The notes beneath the pieces were generated by a model, which searched no databases, was not told the DNA's origin, and saw only the letters and a program-made list of their open reading frames with translations. DNA of 6,983 nucleotides from NCBI GenBank assembly GCA_946187475.1, contig CAMHRJ010000119.1, positions 1 through 6,983 of the forward strand, in the 5' to 3' direction. The position numbers were made by a program, and so were the translations under genes. Shown in pieces: positions 1 through 4,674 of this stretch (position 1 is the first letter of the stretch; every line of letters starts with the position of its first letter). The stretch comes from an uncultured Clostridia bacterium (GTDB lineage Bacteria > Bacillota > Clostridia > Oscillospirales > Oscillospiraceae).

Positions 1-168
1 CCGCAGACGGACGGAAAAGCAGCCCGGGAGGTTTAAGAGCACCTCCGGCATGTGATAGCAGGTGTAGCCCAAAGCGTGCTGACCGTCCTCCACCGCCTGG
101 CGTACCAGCGGGTTGTTGGCGCTGTCCAGCAGCTGCTCAAAGGCGTACAGATGTTTCATATCTTTCAT
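1..168 (-). CDS. 2-hydroxyacyl-CoA dehydratase-like protein, N-terminal fragment (cut by window edge)
   Basis: The first 56 codons are present and the rest lies beyond the left edge. The visible protein begins MKDMKHLYAFEQLL and contains GYTCYHMPEVLLNLPGC at about residues 34-50. That resembles the N-terminal segment of the HgdB/FldC-type subunit family of 2-hydroxyacyl-CoA dehydratases, in which a Cys-Tyr-x-Pro-Glu stretch lies near a cluster-binding cysteine. Known members are 4Fe-4S radical enzymes dehydrating (R)-2-hydroxyacyl-CoA in amino-acid fermentation; many clostridial paralogues have no assigned substrate. The start is ATG at 168, preceded by a good AGGGGTGG ribosome site (about 174-181 on the complement) and a promoter at 202-230. 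An in-frame ATG three codons later is less well placed. Only the N terminus supports the family call, so the substrate cannot be stated. Confidence 0.72.
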   Translation of the reverse strand, partial: MKDMKHLYAFEQLLDSANNPLVRQAVEDGQHALGYTCYHMPEVLLNLPGCFSVRLR

Positions 169-201
169 AGACCCACCCCTTATTCGTATCAGGTTGGGGA
201 T

Positions 202-230
202 ATTATACAGCCAATCGGGGAAATGCGCAA
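202..230 (-). promoter_or_regulatory. Sigma-A-type promoter for the dehydratase-like gene
   Basis: On the complement, a consensus -10 TATAAT (202-207) sits 17 bases from a -35 TTGCGC (225-230, three of six consensus bases). Transcription would begin near position 195, giving a leader of about 27 bases that carries the ribosome site. It is divergent from the plus-strand promoter at 293-322. Confidence 0.7.
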
Positions 231-292
231 GAAAAATCGGCAAGGGAACCAGATTCTGGCGGTTATTCGACAATTCTTCCGGCAATGAGAGA

Positions 293-322
293 TTGACAGA
301 CCGCTGGCGAATTTGCTACAAT
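293..322 (+). promoter_or_regulatory. Consensus extended -10 promoter for the DUF3467-like/hypA pair
   Basis: A perfect -35 TTGACA (293-298) is separated by 18 bases from TACAAT (317-322), which is preceded by TGC, giving an extended -10 element. The predicted start of transcription near 329-331 leaves a leader of about 24 bases before the ATG at 354. The -10 box overlaps an upstream in-frame ATG at 321, which therefore cannot be the translation start of this transcript. Confidence 0.82.
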
Positions 323-340
323 GGTGAAAAATCCAGACAC

Positions 341-346
341 GGAGGG
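341..346 (+). promoter_or_regulatory. Ribosome binding site deciding the start at 354
   Basis: GGAGGG lies 7 bases upstream of the ATG at 354. The alternative in-frame ATG at 321 has no ribosome site and lies inside the -10 box, so 354 is chosen. Confidence 0.8.
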
Positions 347-353
347 ATTGCGC

Positions 354-584
354 ATGAAGCCGGAGTTTGCGAATGTGTTCAACATCTCCAGCAACGATTC
401 CAAGAGTGAGTGCTCCCTGAGCTTTTACCACATGTTCATGAAGCACAACTACACTCCGCAGAAGCAGGGCCTGATCGACATGCCGGAAAAGACCGTCGAT
501 GAGGTGGCCAGCGTCATGCTCACCCGGGAGGGGGCCATCGCCCTCATGCGGCTGCTGCAAAAGACCTTCGGGGAAGATCTGTAA
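354..584 (+). CDS. Small DUF3467-like protein of unknown function (76 aa)
   Basis: A 76-residue soluble protein with no signal peptide or membrane segment. The N-terminal part has FANVFNISSNDSKSECSLSF (residues 5-24) and the C-terminal part has ASVMLTREGAIALMRLLQKT. This order, an aromatic-Ala-Asn plus beta strand, then a hydrophobic 'V.L(S/T)...A..L...L' helix, resembles the DUF3467 family of short proteins, which have no established function. The resemblance is from memory of the family pattern and is moderate. The gene has its own strong promoter and ribosome site and lies 18 bases upstream of the hypA-like gene, so the two are almost certainly co-transcribed. Whether it acts in nickel handling is unknown; co-transcription is the only link. 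The existence of the gene is well supported, the family less so. Confidence 0.75.
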   Translation: MKPEFANVFNISSNDSKSECSLSFYHMFMKHNYTPQKQGLIDMPEKTVDEVASVMLTREGAIALMRLLQKTFGEDL

Positions 585-602
585 TGGAGAGAGGGAACAA
601 CC

Positions 603-950
603 ATGCATGAATTAGGAACTGTTTTTTATGTGCTCGACCGGGTCGAGGAGCTTTGTGACGAGCACGATCTCAAAGAGGTCGGCAGCGTGACGCTGGAGGT
701 GGGCGAGGTCAGCGGCATCATCCCCATGTACCTGACGGACTGCTGGGGCTGGGCCACCAAGAAGCGCAGACCCGCTCTGCAGAACACGGAGCTGAAGATC
801 GAGACCCTGAAGGCTGTCACCTACTGCGAGGCCTGCGGAAAGACCTACGACACCGTGCCCCAAGGCAAAATCTGCCCCCACTGCGGCAGCGGTCAGACGT
901 ACCTGCTGACCGGCAACGAATATAACATCAAAGAAATCGAGGCTTGCTGA
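603..950 (+). CDS. hypA: Hydrogenase maturation nickel metallochaperone HypA
   Basis: HypA/HybF proteins deliver nickel to the large subunit of [NiFe]-hydrogenases (and to urease in some bacteria) together with the GTPase HypB. The 115-residue length is usual for the family. The N terminus is MHE, giving the nickel-binding His2 and Glu3. The zinc site is visible as two CxxC pairs, C75-E-A-C78 and C91-P-H-C94. The core VTLEVGEVSGIIP (about residues 29-41) and the C-terminal NEYNIKEIE also fit the family. The ATG at 603 follows a purine-rich ribosome site (586-595) by 7 bases, and requiring H2/E3 immediately after Met fixes the start. No hypB, other hyp gene or hydrogenase is in this window, and its partner here is a DUF3467-like protein, so the target enzyme is unknown. 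The stop codon falls in the loop of an intrinsic terminator. Confidence 0.92.
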   Translation: MHELGTVFYVLDRVEELCDEHDLKEVGSVTLEVGEVSGIIPMYLTDCWGWATKKRRPALQNTELKIETLKAVTYCEACGKTYDTVPQGKICPHCGSGQTYLLTGNEYNIKEIEAC

Positions 951-968
951 TAAAGCAAGCCTTTTTTT
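940..968 (+). terminator. Intrinsic terminator overlapping the hypA stop codon
   Basis: An 8-bp perfect stem, AGGCTTGC (940-947) with GCAAGCCT (955-962), has a 7-base loop that contains the TGA stop of hypA, and is followed by an uninterrupted T run to 968. The last codons of hypA form the left arm. A ribosome translating to the stop codon could mask the hairpin, so termination may be partial, which would let transcription continue into the gene at 983. Confidence 0.85.
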
Positions 969-973
969 GGAAT

Positions 974-978
974 GGAGG
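974..978 (+). promoter_or_regulatory. Ribosome binding site deciding the start at 983
   Basis: TGGAGG (973-978) lies 4 bases before the ATG at 983, a short but usable spacing. The frame is open further upstream to a TTG at 944, but that lies inside the hypA coding end and terminator stem and has no ribosome site, so 983 is preferred. I see no convincing promoter between the terminator and this site. Confidence 0.65.
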
Positions 979-982
979 CTTT

Positions 983-1660
983 ATGAAGTTTTCCGGAACC
1001 TACGCCCTGCTGGAGACGGCAGGTCAGCGCCTGGCCCTGGTGATTCCGCCCACGCCCCATGAGGTCTGCGCGGAACTGGCCCAGGCCCTGCCGGCGGAAC
1101 GGGTGGGTTTTCTCTGCAACCCGTCTCACGGCGGCAGCCTCCGGGTGGAGACTCTGGCGGGCGCGGCGGACGCGAACCTGCTGCGGGCAGCGGGGTATTA
1201 CTGCGCCAGGCAGCAAAACCAGCCCGGCATGACCTTTGTCCTCGTGGAGGGCAGCGGACTGACCGACCCCCGGGCCGTGGTGGCCAATGCCGAAGCGGAG
1301 ACCGCCTCGGCGGTGCTGCCCCTGCCGGAGCGGCTGGAGACTCGCTCTGCCGGCGCCGACGCCACGCTGGACGGCATTTGCTATCATGTGACCACGGGGG
1401 AGGAAACCTTCTCCGACGGCACCACCGTGCACCTGAGGGAATCTGACAGCCGCATCGACTGCCCCTCCGCCGAGGCTGCTGCTGCCGCCGCGATCTATCT
1501 CACCCGGGATTTGAAGGACGGCACCATGGAGCTGAACATCGGCGTGGGCGACGGCGTACTGGAGATCGGTCTGCGCCGGGACGAGGGGGCGGTCACGGGT
1601 CTCAGCGTCGGCGGCGAAATGCGCCTGAAAGACGTCTGCGTCTGGGAGCTTTCCCTATGA
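983..1660 (+). CDS. Diaminopimelate-epimerase-fold protein, shortened and possibly missing one catalytic Cys
   Basis: 225 residues, versus about 270-280 for DapF-type epimerases and the related histidine racemase CntK. The family resemblance is a pattern match by eye. MKFSGTYALLE opens like the first DapF strand. ERVGFLCNPSHGGSLRVETLAG (39-60) followed by AADANLLRAAGYY matches the 'VGF...G....G...CGN.....Y' region where the first catalytic Cys normally sits; here the Cys-Gly-Asn is D63-A64-N65. In the second half, D159-C160-P-S-A-E (158-164) followed by an Ala-rich helix occupies the place of the second catalytic Cys. The C-terminal VGDGVLEIGLRRDEGAVTGL resembles the last DapF strands. With one active-site Cys apparently gone, two-base racemisation is doubtful; the protein may bind rather than epimerise an amino acid. 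The downstream HAD gene overlaps its stop by 4 bases, so they are translationally coupled. Orphan annotation as 'hypothetical protein' would also be reasonable. Confidence 0.6.
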   Translation: MKFSGTYALLETAGQRLALVIPPTPHEVCAELAQALPAERVGFLCNPSHGGSLRVETLAGAADANLLRAAGYYCARQQNQPGMTFVLVEGSGLTDPRAVVANAEAETASAVLPLPERLETRSAGADATLDGICYHVTTGEETFSDGTTVHLRESDSRIDCPSAEAAAAAAIYLTRDLKDGTMELNIGVGDGVLEIGLRRDEGAVTGLSVGGEMRLKDVCVWELSL

Positions 1661-2343
1661 TCGAGACCGTACTGCTGGATCTGGACGATACGATCCTGGA
1701 CTTTCACAAGGCGGAGGCCATTGCCCTGCGCCGGGCGCTGACGGAGATGGGTGTGCCCGTTACGGACGCCATTTGCGAGCGTTACAGCGAGATCAACGCC
1801 GCACAGTGGCGGGCACTGGAGGCGGGGGAGATTACCCGCAAACAGGTTCTGACCCGGCGCTTCGAGCTGCTCTACGCCGAGCTGGGACTCACGCGCTCCC
1901 CGGAGGAAACCCAGCGCCGCTACGAGGGATATCTCAGCCAGGGACACTACTTCATCCCCGGGGCGGAGGAGCTGCTGGAAGCCCTCTTCCCGCGCTGCGC
2001 CCTCTATCTGGTCTCCAATGGCAACGCCGTGGTCCAGGAGGGGCGGCTCAAAAGCGCCAATATCAGCCGCTATTTCCGGGAGATTTTCATCTCCGAGCAC
2101 ATCGGCGCGGACAAGCCCAGCCGGGTCTATTTTGATCGCTGCTTCGCCCGGATTCCGGGCTTCCGGCGGGAGACCGCCATTCTCGTGGGCGACAGCCTCA
2201 CCAGCGACATTCGCGGCGGCATCAACGCCGGAGTGCGCACCTGCTGGTTCAATCCCCGCCACAAGCCGAAAAACCCGGACATCCCGGCGGACTACGAGAT
2301 CGACGCCCTGTCCGATCTTCCGCCGCTGCTGGAACGCATCTGA
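1657..2343 (+). CDS. yjjG: HAD-family hydrolase, YjjG-type noncanonical pyrimidine nucleotidase
   Basis: A 228-residue haloacid-dehalogenase phosphatase. Motif I is D8-L-D10-D11-T12 (nucleophile and acid/base aspartates), motif II is V-S120-N-G, motif III is the lysine in ADK153PS, and motif IV is GDSLTSD (178-184), with Mg2+ bound by the aspartates. An alpha-helical C1 cap spans about residues 15-100. The string ISEHIGADKP and the tail GGINAGVRTCWFNPRHK closely parallel E. coli YjjG, a house-cleaning 5'-nucleotidase that removes phosphate from dUMP, dTMP and damaged pyrimidine nucleotides. E. coli YjjG is of similar length. Translation is coupled to the upstream gene through ATGA (1657-1660), and there is no separate ribosome site of note. 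HAD substrate ranges are broad, so the exact nucleotide preference is uncertain; cytoplasmic. Confidence 0.88.
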   Translation: MIETVLLDLDDTILDFHKAEAIALRRALTEMGVPVTDAICERYSEINAAQWRALEAGEITRKQVLTRRFELLYAELGLTRSPEETQRRYEGYLSQGHYFIPGAEELLEALFPRCALYLVSNGNAVVQEGRLKSANISRYFREIFISEHIGADKPSRVYFDRCFARIPGFRRETAILVGDSLTSDIRGGINAGVRTCWFNPRHKPKNPDIPADYEIDALSDLPPLLERI

Positions 2344-2401
2344 AGAAACCGCCAGTCAAAAAACAATGCACCAGAGTTCCGGAATTGAGCAGCGGGGGAG
2401 C

Positions 2402-2425
2402 TCGAGGGGGCAAGGCCCACCTCGA
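2402..2425. other. Hairpin TCGAGG...CCTCGA
   Basis: The arms TCGAGG (2402-2407) and CCTCGA (2420-2425) pair perfectly and can extend by two G-C pairs past one G-A mismatch. The loop is about 6 bases. It is the first structure downstream of the HAD gene and has no T run, so it is not a terminator by itself. Confidence 0.6.
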
Positions 2426-2435
2426 ATTCAATCCT

Positions 2436-2515
2436 GCAATCGCCAAAAAACTTGCTGAAAGTCAAGCACTTTCGGCAAGTTTTTCTTTTGCGAAGCAAAA
2501 ACACCGGCGATTCGC
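2436..2515. other. Branched (three-way) inverted repeat enclosing two hairpins
   Basis: An outer stem GCAATCGCC (2436-2444) pairs with GGCGATTCGC (2506-2515), with a single extra C in the right arm. It encloses the long hairpin at 2446-2484 and a second hairpin, TTTTGC-GAA-GCAAAA, at 2486-2500. On paper this folds as a three-way junction. Folding energy was not computed. Confidence 0.55.
2446..2484. terminator. Long bidirectional intrinsic terminator between the converging operons
   Basis: A 17-bp stem (2446-2462 with 2468-2484) has one G-U wobble and a 5-base loop CAAGC. The plus-strand transcript ends in TTTTTCTTTT. The complement, read from the cysteine desulfurase side, ends in a run of six T (2450-2445). 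It is thus suited to stopping the dapF-like/HAD transcript as well as the DUF3343/desulfurase transcript. Confidence 0.85.
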
Positions 2516-2516
2516 G

Positions 2517-2558
2517 CAGCGCGTCAAAATGCACAGCACGGGCTTTTTTGACACGCTG
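2517..2558. other. Hairpin with 13-position arms
   Basis: The arm at 2517-2529 (CAGCGCGTCAAAA) pairs with 2546-2558 (TTTTGACACGCTG) apart from one C-A mismatch. The loop is 16 bases. It lies one base after the branched structure and abuts the next hairpin with no gap. No poly-T follows on either strand. Confidence 0.6.
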
Positions 2559-2598
2559 AAACCGCCTGTTTGACCTTGGGTCAAAACAGGCGGTTTTT
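2559..2598 (+). terminator. Intrinsic terminator abutting the cysteine desulfurase stop codon
   Basis: AAACCGCCTGTTTGACC (2559-2575) pairs with 2579-2596, with one bulged A, giving a stem of about 17 bp. TTTTT (2594-2598) follows on the plus strand. The last T belongs to the minus-strand stop codon of the desulfurase gene. The T run is on the plus side, so it would act mainly as a second barrier to plus-strand transcription; on the minus strand it would be a 3'-end hairpin without a clear U tract. Confidence 0.7.
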
Positions 2599-3710
2599 CA
2601 TCGCGTCACGCCCCGGAGGATGCCTGCGGCGACCTCCAGCTCCTGGGCGGTGTTGAAGGGCGACAGACTCAGCCGCACGGTGCCGGTGTCCAGGGTTCCC
2701 GCACTCTCGTGGGCCAGAGGCGCGCAGTGGAGTCCCGCCCGGACGGCCACGCCCCGATCCGCCAGCCGCCGGGCCAGCGTCTCCGCGTCCGGCGTGCGGC
2801 TGCGCAGACTCAAAACCCCGGTCTGATTCTGCCCCGCATCATCGTAAAACAGCTCCAGATCGTCGTTGCGCCGCAGCAGCGTCACCAGCTGCCCCAGCAG
2901 CGCCTGCTCCCGGCGCTCCACCTGATTCCGCCGGGGGAGCAGATACTCGATCCCGGCGGCCAGTCCCGCGATTCCCGGCACGTTGTGAGTGCCGGCCTCA
3001 TGCCGGTCCGGCAGCTCTGCGGGCATCTCCTGCAGCCGGCTTTGGGACCCGGTGCCGCCCTGGAGCAGGGGAGTGCCATCCATGCCGCAGAGCAGCAGTC
3101 CCGTGCCCTGGGGCCCCAGCAGACCCTTGTGCCCCGGCATGGCGATGAAGGCCGCATGCCAGGCGTTGAAATCCACATCCAGCACTCCGGCACTCTGTGA
3201 CGCGTCCACGATCAGCGGCACGCCCGCCTCCCGACAGAGCCCTGCGATCTCCCTGATGGGCAGCACATAGCCGAACACGTTCGACACATGGGTGCAGACC
3301 ATGGCCTTTGCCCCGGGCAGGAGTCTGCGCACCTCCGCCGCCATGGCTTCGGGTCGGAACAGCGGTGCCTTTGCCACCCGGAGCTTCGCGCCCAGGGCGT
3401 GGAGCGGCCGGGTGACGGCGTTGTGCTCATAGCCGGAGATCACCACCGGGTCGCCGGGCTGCACCAGGGTGCGGATGGCGATGTTCAGCGCATGGGTGGC
3501 GTTCATGGTGAAGACCACCCGCTCCGGTTCCGGCACCCGAAAGAGCTCCGCTGCCTCCGCCCGACAGCGGTAGACGGTCTCCGCCGCCTGCATGGCGAGA
3601 CTGTGTCCGCCCCGGCCAGGGCTGGTCATATGCCGCAGGGCTGCGCTCATGGCCCGCTCCACGCTCCGGGGTTTTAAAAAGCTGGTGGCGGCGCTGTCCA
3701 GATAGATCAT
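2598..3710 (-). CDS. Cysteine desulfurase family protein (class V aminotransferase fold)
   Basis: A 370-residue PLP enzyme of the SufS/CsdA-like fold, predicted to remove sulfur from cysteine (or selenium from selenocysteine) as an enzyme-bound persulfide. MIYLDSAATS is the typical N terminus. T72-H73-A-L-N76 and GYEH96N line the PLP pocket. D169 in VDASQSAG binds the pyridine nitrogen. H194-K195 in PGHKGLLGPQGTG carries the Schiff-base lysine. C329 in GLHCAPLAH is the persulfide cysteine, followed by GTLDTGTVRLSLSPFNT, typical of the clostridial 'cysteine desulfurase family protein' group rather than classic IscS. The frame stays open upstream to 3953, but that part is the shadow of the DUF3343 gene. 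The ATG at 3710 overlaps the DUF3343 stop as ATGA and gives the canonical N terminus. Whether it serves Fe-S clusters, thio-modification or selenium is not decided by sequence. Confidence 0.92.
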   Translation of the reverse strand: MIYLDSAATSFLKPRSVERAMSAALRHMTSPGRGGHSLAMQAAETVYRCRAEAAELFRVPEPERVVFTMNATHALNIAIRTLVQPGDPVVISGYEHNAVTRPLHALGAKLRVAKAPLFRPEAMAAEVRRLLPGAKAMVCTHVSNVFGYVLPIREIAGLCREAGVPLIVDASQSAGVLDVDFNAWHAAFIAMPGHKGLLGPQGTGLLLCGMDGTPLLQGGTGSQSRLQEMPAELPDRHEAGTHNVPGIAGLAAGIEYLLPRRNQVERREQALLGQLVTLLRRNDDLELFYDDAGQNQTGVLSLRSRTPDAETLARRLADRGVAVRAGLHCAPLAHESAGTLDTGTVRLSLSPFNTAQELEVAAGILRGVTR

Positions 3711-3964
3711 TCCCGCACCTCCCGGTAGCTTCCGTCCGGCTCCCGCAAAAAGACCTGCCCGTGCCGGACGCCGGCCTTCTCCAGCGCGGCCAGCGCACCG
3801 CGCAGCCGGTCGGCGCGCAGCTTCAGTCCGTAGGCGCAGCCCCGATCCGTCAGTTCGGCACTGGCTCTGCGCAGCACGGCGGTGATTCCGGCGCGCTCCA
3901 GCACATGCCGTCCCCGCTGGGCATAGGTCAGCGAGCGGAGCAGAATCAGGCAATCACGCTGCAT
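3707..3964 (-). CDS. DUF3343 family protein, putative sulfur/selenium carrier-like
   Basis: 85 residues. LILLRSLTYAQRGRHVLERAGI (6-27) and the central T39-D-R-G-C43-A-Y-G-L-K-L followed by a helix and G-Q-V-F fit DUF3343, small proteins often found beside cysteine desulfurases and selenium genes and sometimes annotated as Se/S carrier-like. C43 in the RGC turn is the likely functional thiol; a second Cys is at position 5. Function in the family is not well established, so carrier activity is an inference from neighbourhood and the conserved Cys. The start is ATG 3964 with a GGGAGGG ribosome site 8 bases upstream on the complement. The stop overlaps the desulfurase start by 4 bases, implying fixed co-translation, as expected if the two proteins meet. 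No clear minus-strand promoter was found in 3965-4045. Confidence 0.82.
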   Translation of the reverse strand: MQRDCLILLRSLTYAQRGRHVLERAGITAVLRRASAELTDRGCAYGLKLRADRLRGALAALEKAGVRHGQVFLREPDGSYREVRE

Positions 3965-4024
3965 CGGTTCATCCCTCCCAAAGAAATCTCACGGCATCCT
4001 ATGCCCCCGGGGGAAAACAGGTGC

Positions 4025-4053
4025 TTGAATTCCGAGCAGGTTGGTGGTATATT
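4025..4053 (+). promoter_or_regulatory. Promoter of the Rrf2-type regulator
   Basis: TTGAAT (4025-4030) and TATATT (4048-4053) are separated by exactly 17 bases. The start of transcription would fall near 4060, inside the palindrome at 4045-4070. Confidence 0.65.
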
Positions 4054-4070
4054 GGTAATAAGATATACCA
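4045..4070. promoter_or_regulatory. Palindromic operator candidate for the Rrf2-type regulator
   Basis: TGGTATAT (4045-4052) and ATATACCA (4063-4070) are perfect 8-bp inverted arms around a 10-base spacer. This suits a dimeric winged-helix repressor. It covers the -10 box and likely start site of the regulator gene, implying autorepression. It also lies about 80 bases upstream of the divergent DUF3343 start, where it could influence both directions. That it is bound by this regulator is inferred from its position. Confidence 0.6.
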
Positions 4071-4095
4071 TCGAGAAATACGGAGGAAAGAAACC

Positions 4096-4506
4096 ATGGT
4101 GATCTCTACGAAAGGACGCTATGCGCTGCGCATGCTGCTGGATTTGGCCCAGCACCAGGAGGAGGGCTATGTCTCTCTCAAGAGCGTTTCCCAGCGGCAG
4201 GAGGTCTCCCTGAAATATCTCGAGGCCATCACCGCCTCCATGAACCACGCGGGGCTGCTTTTGAGCCAGCGGGGTAAGGAGGGCGGCTACCGGCTCAGCC
4301 GTCCGGCCTCGGAGATCACGGTGGCCGATGTGCTGCGCAGCGCCGAGGGCAATCTCGCCGCCGTCAGCTGCCTCGCCCTGGAGGAGCCTGCCTGCGAGCG
4401 GGCAGACCAGTGCATGACCCTACCCCTGTGGAAGAAACTGGACGGCCTCATGGAGGACTATCTCAGCGGCGTCACGGTCCAGGACGTGCTGGACGGCAAG
4501 GTATAA
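4096..4506 (+). CDS. Rrf2/IscR-family transcriptional regulator
   Basis: 136 residues, normal for the family. M-V-I-S-T-K-G-R-Y-A-L-R-M-L-L is the signature first helix. The winged helix-turn-helix runs through S29-V-S-Q-R-Q-E-V-S-L-K-Y-L-E to the wing R59-G-K-E-G-G-Y-R-L. ITVADVLRSAEG leads to the sensor loop with C92, C100 and C106, the three positions that in IscR-type proteins bind a [2Fe-2S] cluster (spacing here x7 and x5). The protein is therefore likely to sense Fe-S or redox/cysteine status, though CymR-like or NsrR-like signals cannot be excluded. The ATG at 4096 has GGAGG 9 bases upstream. It is transcribed away from a cysteine desulfurase operon and has its own palindrome at the promoter. 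Followed by a strong terminator, so it is monocistronic. Confidence 0.92.
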   Translation: MVISTKGRYALRMLLDLAQHQEEGYVSLKSVSQRQEVSLKYLEAITASMNHAGLLLSQRGKEGGYRLSRPASEITVADVLRSAEGNLAAVSCLALEEPACERADQCMTLPLWKKLDGLMEDYLSGVTVQDVLDGKV

Positions 4507-4520
4507 CCATAACAGAATAC

Positions 4521-4557
4521 AACAATCCGCCGACCGCAAGGTCGGCGGGTTGTTTTT
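4521..4557 (+). terminator. Intrinsic terminator of the Rrf2-type gene
   Basis: A 15-bp stem (4521-4535 with 4540-4554, one G-U pair) is closed by a GCAA tetraloop and runs into TTTTT. It begins 14 bases after the TAA stop. Confidence 0.92.
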
Positions 4558-4563
4558 CTGGAC

Positions 4564-4620
4564 AAAAAAATGAAAAAATGTCTATTTTCACTGGCCTTTT
4601 ACAGAATCCTATGGTATAAT
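4564..4620 (+). promoter_or_regulatory. Extended -10 promoter with upstream A-tracts for the LRR-Ig surface protein gene
   Basis: TATAAT (4615-4620) is preceded by TGG (4612-4614), a good extended -10 element. The best -35 is weak (CTGGCC at 4591-4596 with an 18-base spacer). Two A-tracts (4564-4570 and 4573-4578) lie roughly 50-60 bases upstream of the expected start, where an UP element would be, and may compensate. Confidence 0.65.
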
Positions 4621-4674
4621 CATTGTCAGAACACCCTGCACCGCTGAACAGTACCAGAAAAAGGAGGAATAACC

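Larger units (their letters stand above)
2345..2597. repeat. Convergent intergenic region bounded by GAAACCGCC copies, filled with inverted repeats
   Basis: This 254-base gap between two converging operons holds no credible gene. GAAACCGCC occurs at 2345-2353, directly after the HAD stop, and again at 2558-2566. GGCGGTTT (2589-2596) is the inverted counterpart of both, so the region has short inverted ends. Inside, hairpins follow one another with almost no gap: 2402-2425, 2436-2515 (branched), 2517-2558 and 2559-2596. GTCAAAA or its complement recurs at 2355-2361, 2523-2529, 2546-2552 and 2580-2586. It could be a MITE/REP-like intergenic repeat, a structured RNA, or merely stacked terminators. 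Confidence 0.55.

Noticed and set aside
1495..2262. 255-codon complement-strand frame across the epimerase-like and HAD genes
   Set aside because: Antisense shadow in GC-rich DNA; the plus strand shows complete HAD motifs.
2385..2573. Short plus-strand open frame in the convergent gap
   Set aside because: It runs through the hairpins and terminator, has no ribosome site and no protein-like composition.
3711..3953. 81-codon upstream extension of the cysteine desulfurase frame
   Set aside because: This stretch is fully covered by the DUF3343 gene in another frame, and the desulfurase has a canonical N terminus (MIYLDSAATS) at 3710.
4004..4013. CCCCCGGGGG palindrome upstream of the DUF3343 gene
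   Set aside because: Ten bases with no loop cannot form a useful hairpin, and I see no associated promoter or repeat partner.
3965..4045. Minus-strand promoter for the DUF3343/desulfurase operon
   Set aside because: The best -10-like string on the complement (TAGGAT near 4000) has no -35 at a workable distance, so I do not annotate one.
4021..4095. Upstream extension of the Rrf2 gene from a non-ATG codon
   Set aside because: It would start upstream of the promoter -35 box and across the operator; the family N terminus and ribosome site fix the start at 4096.
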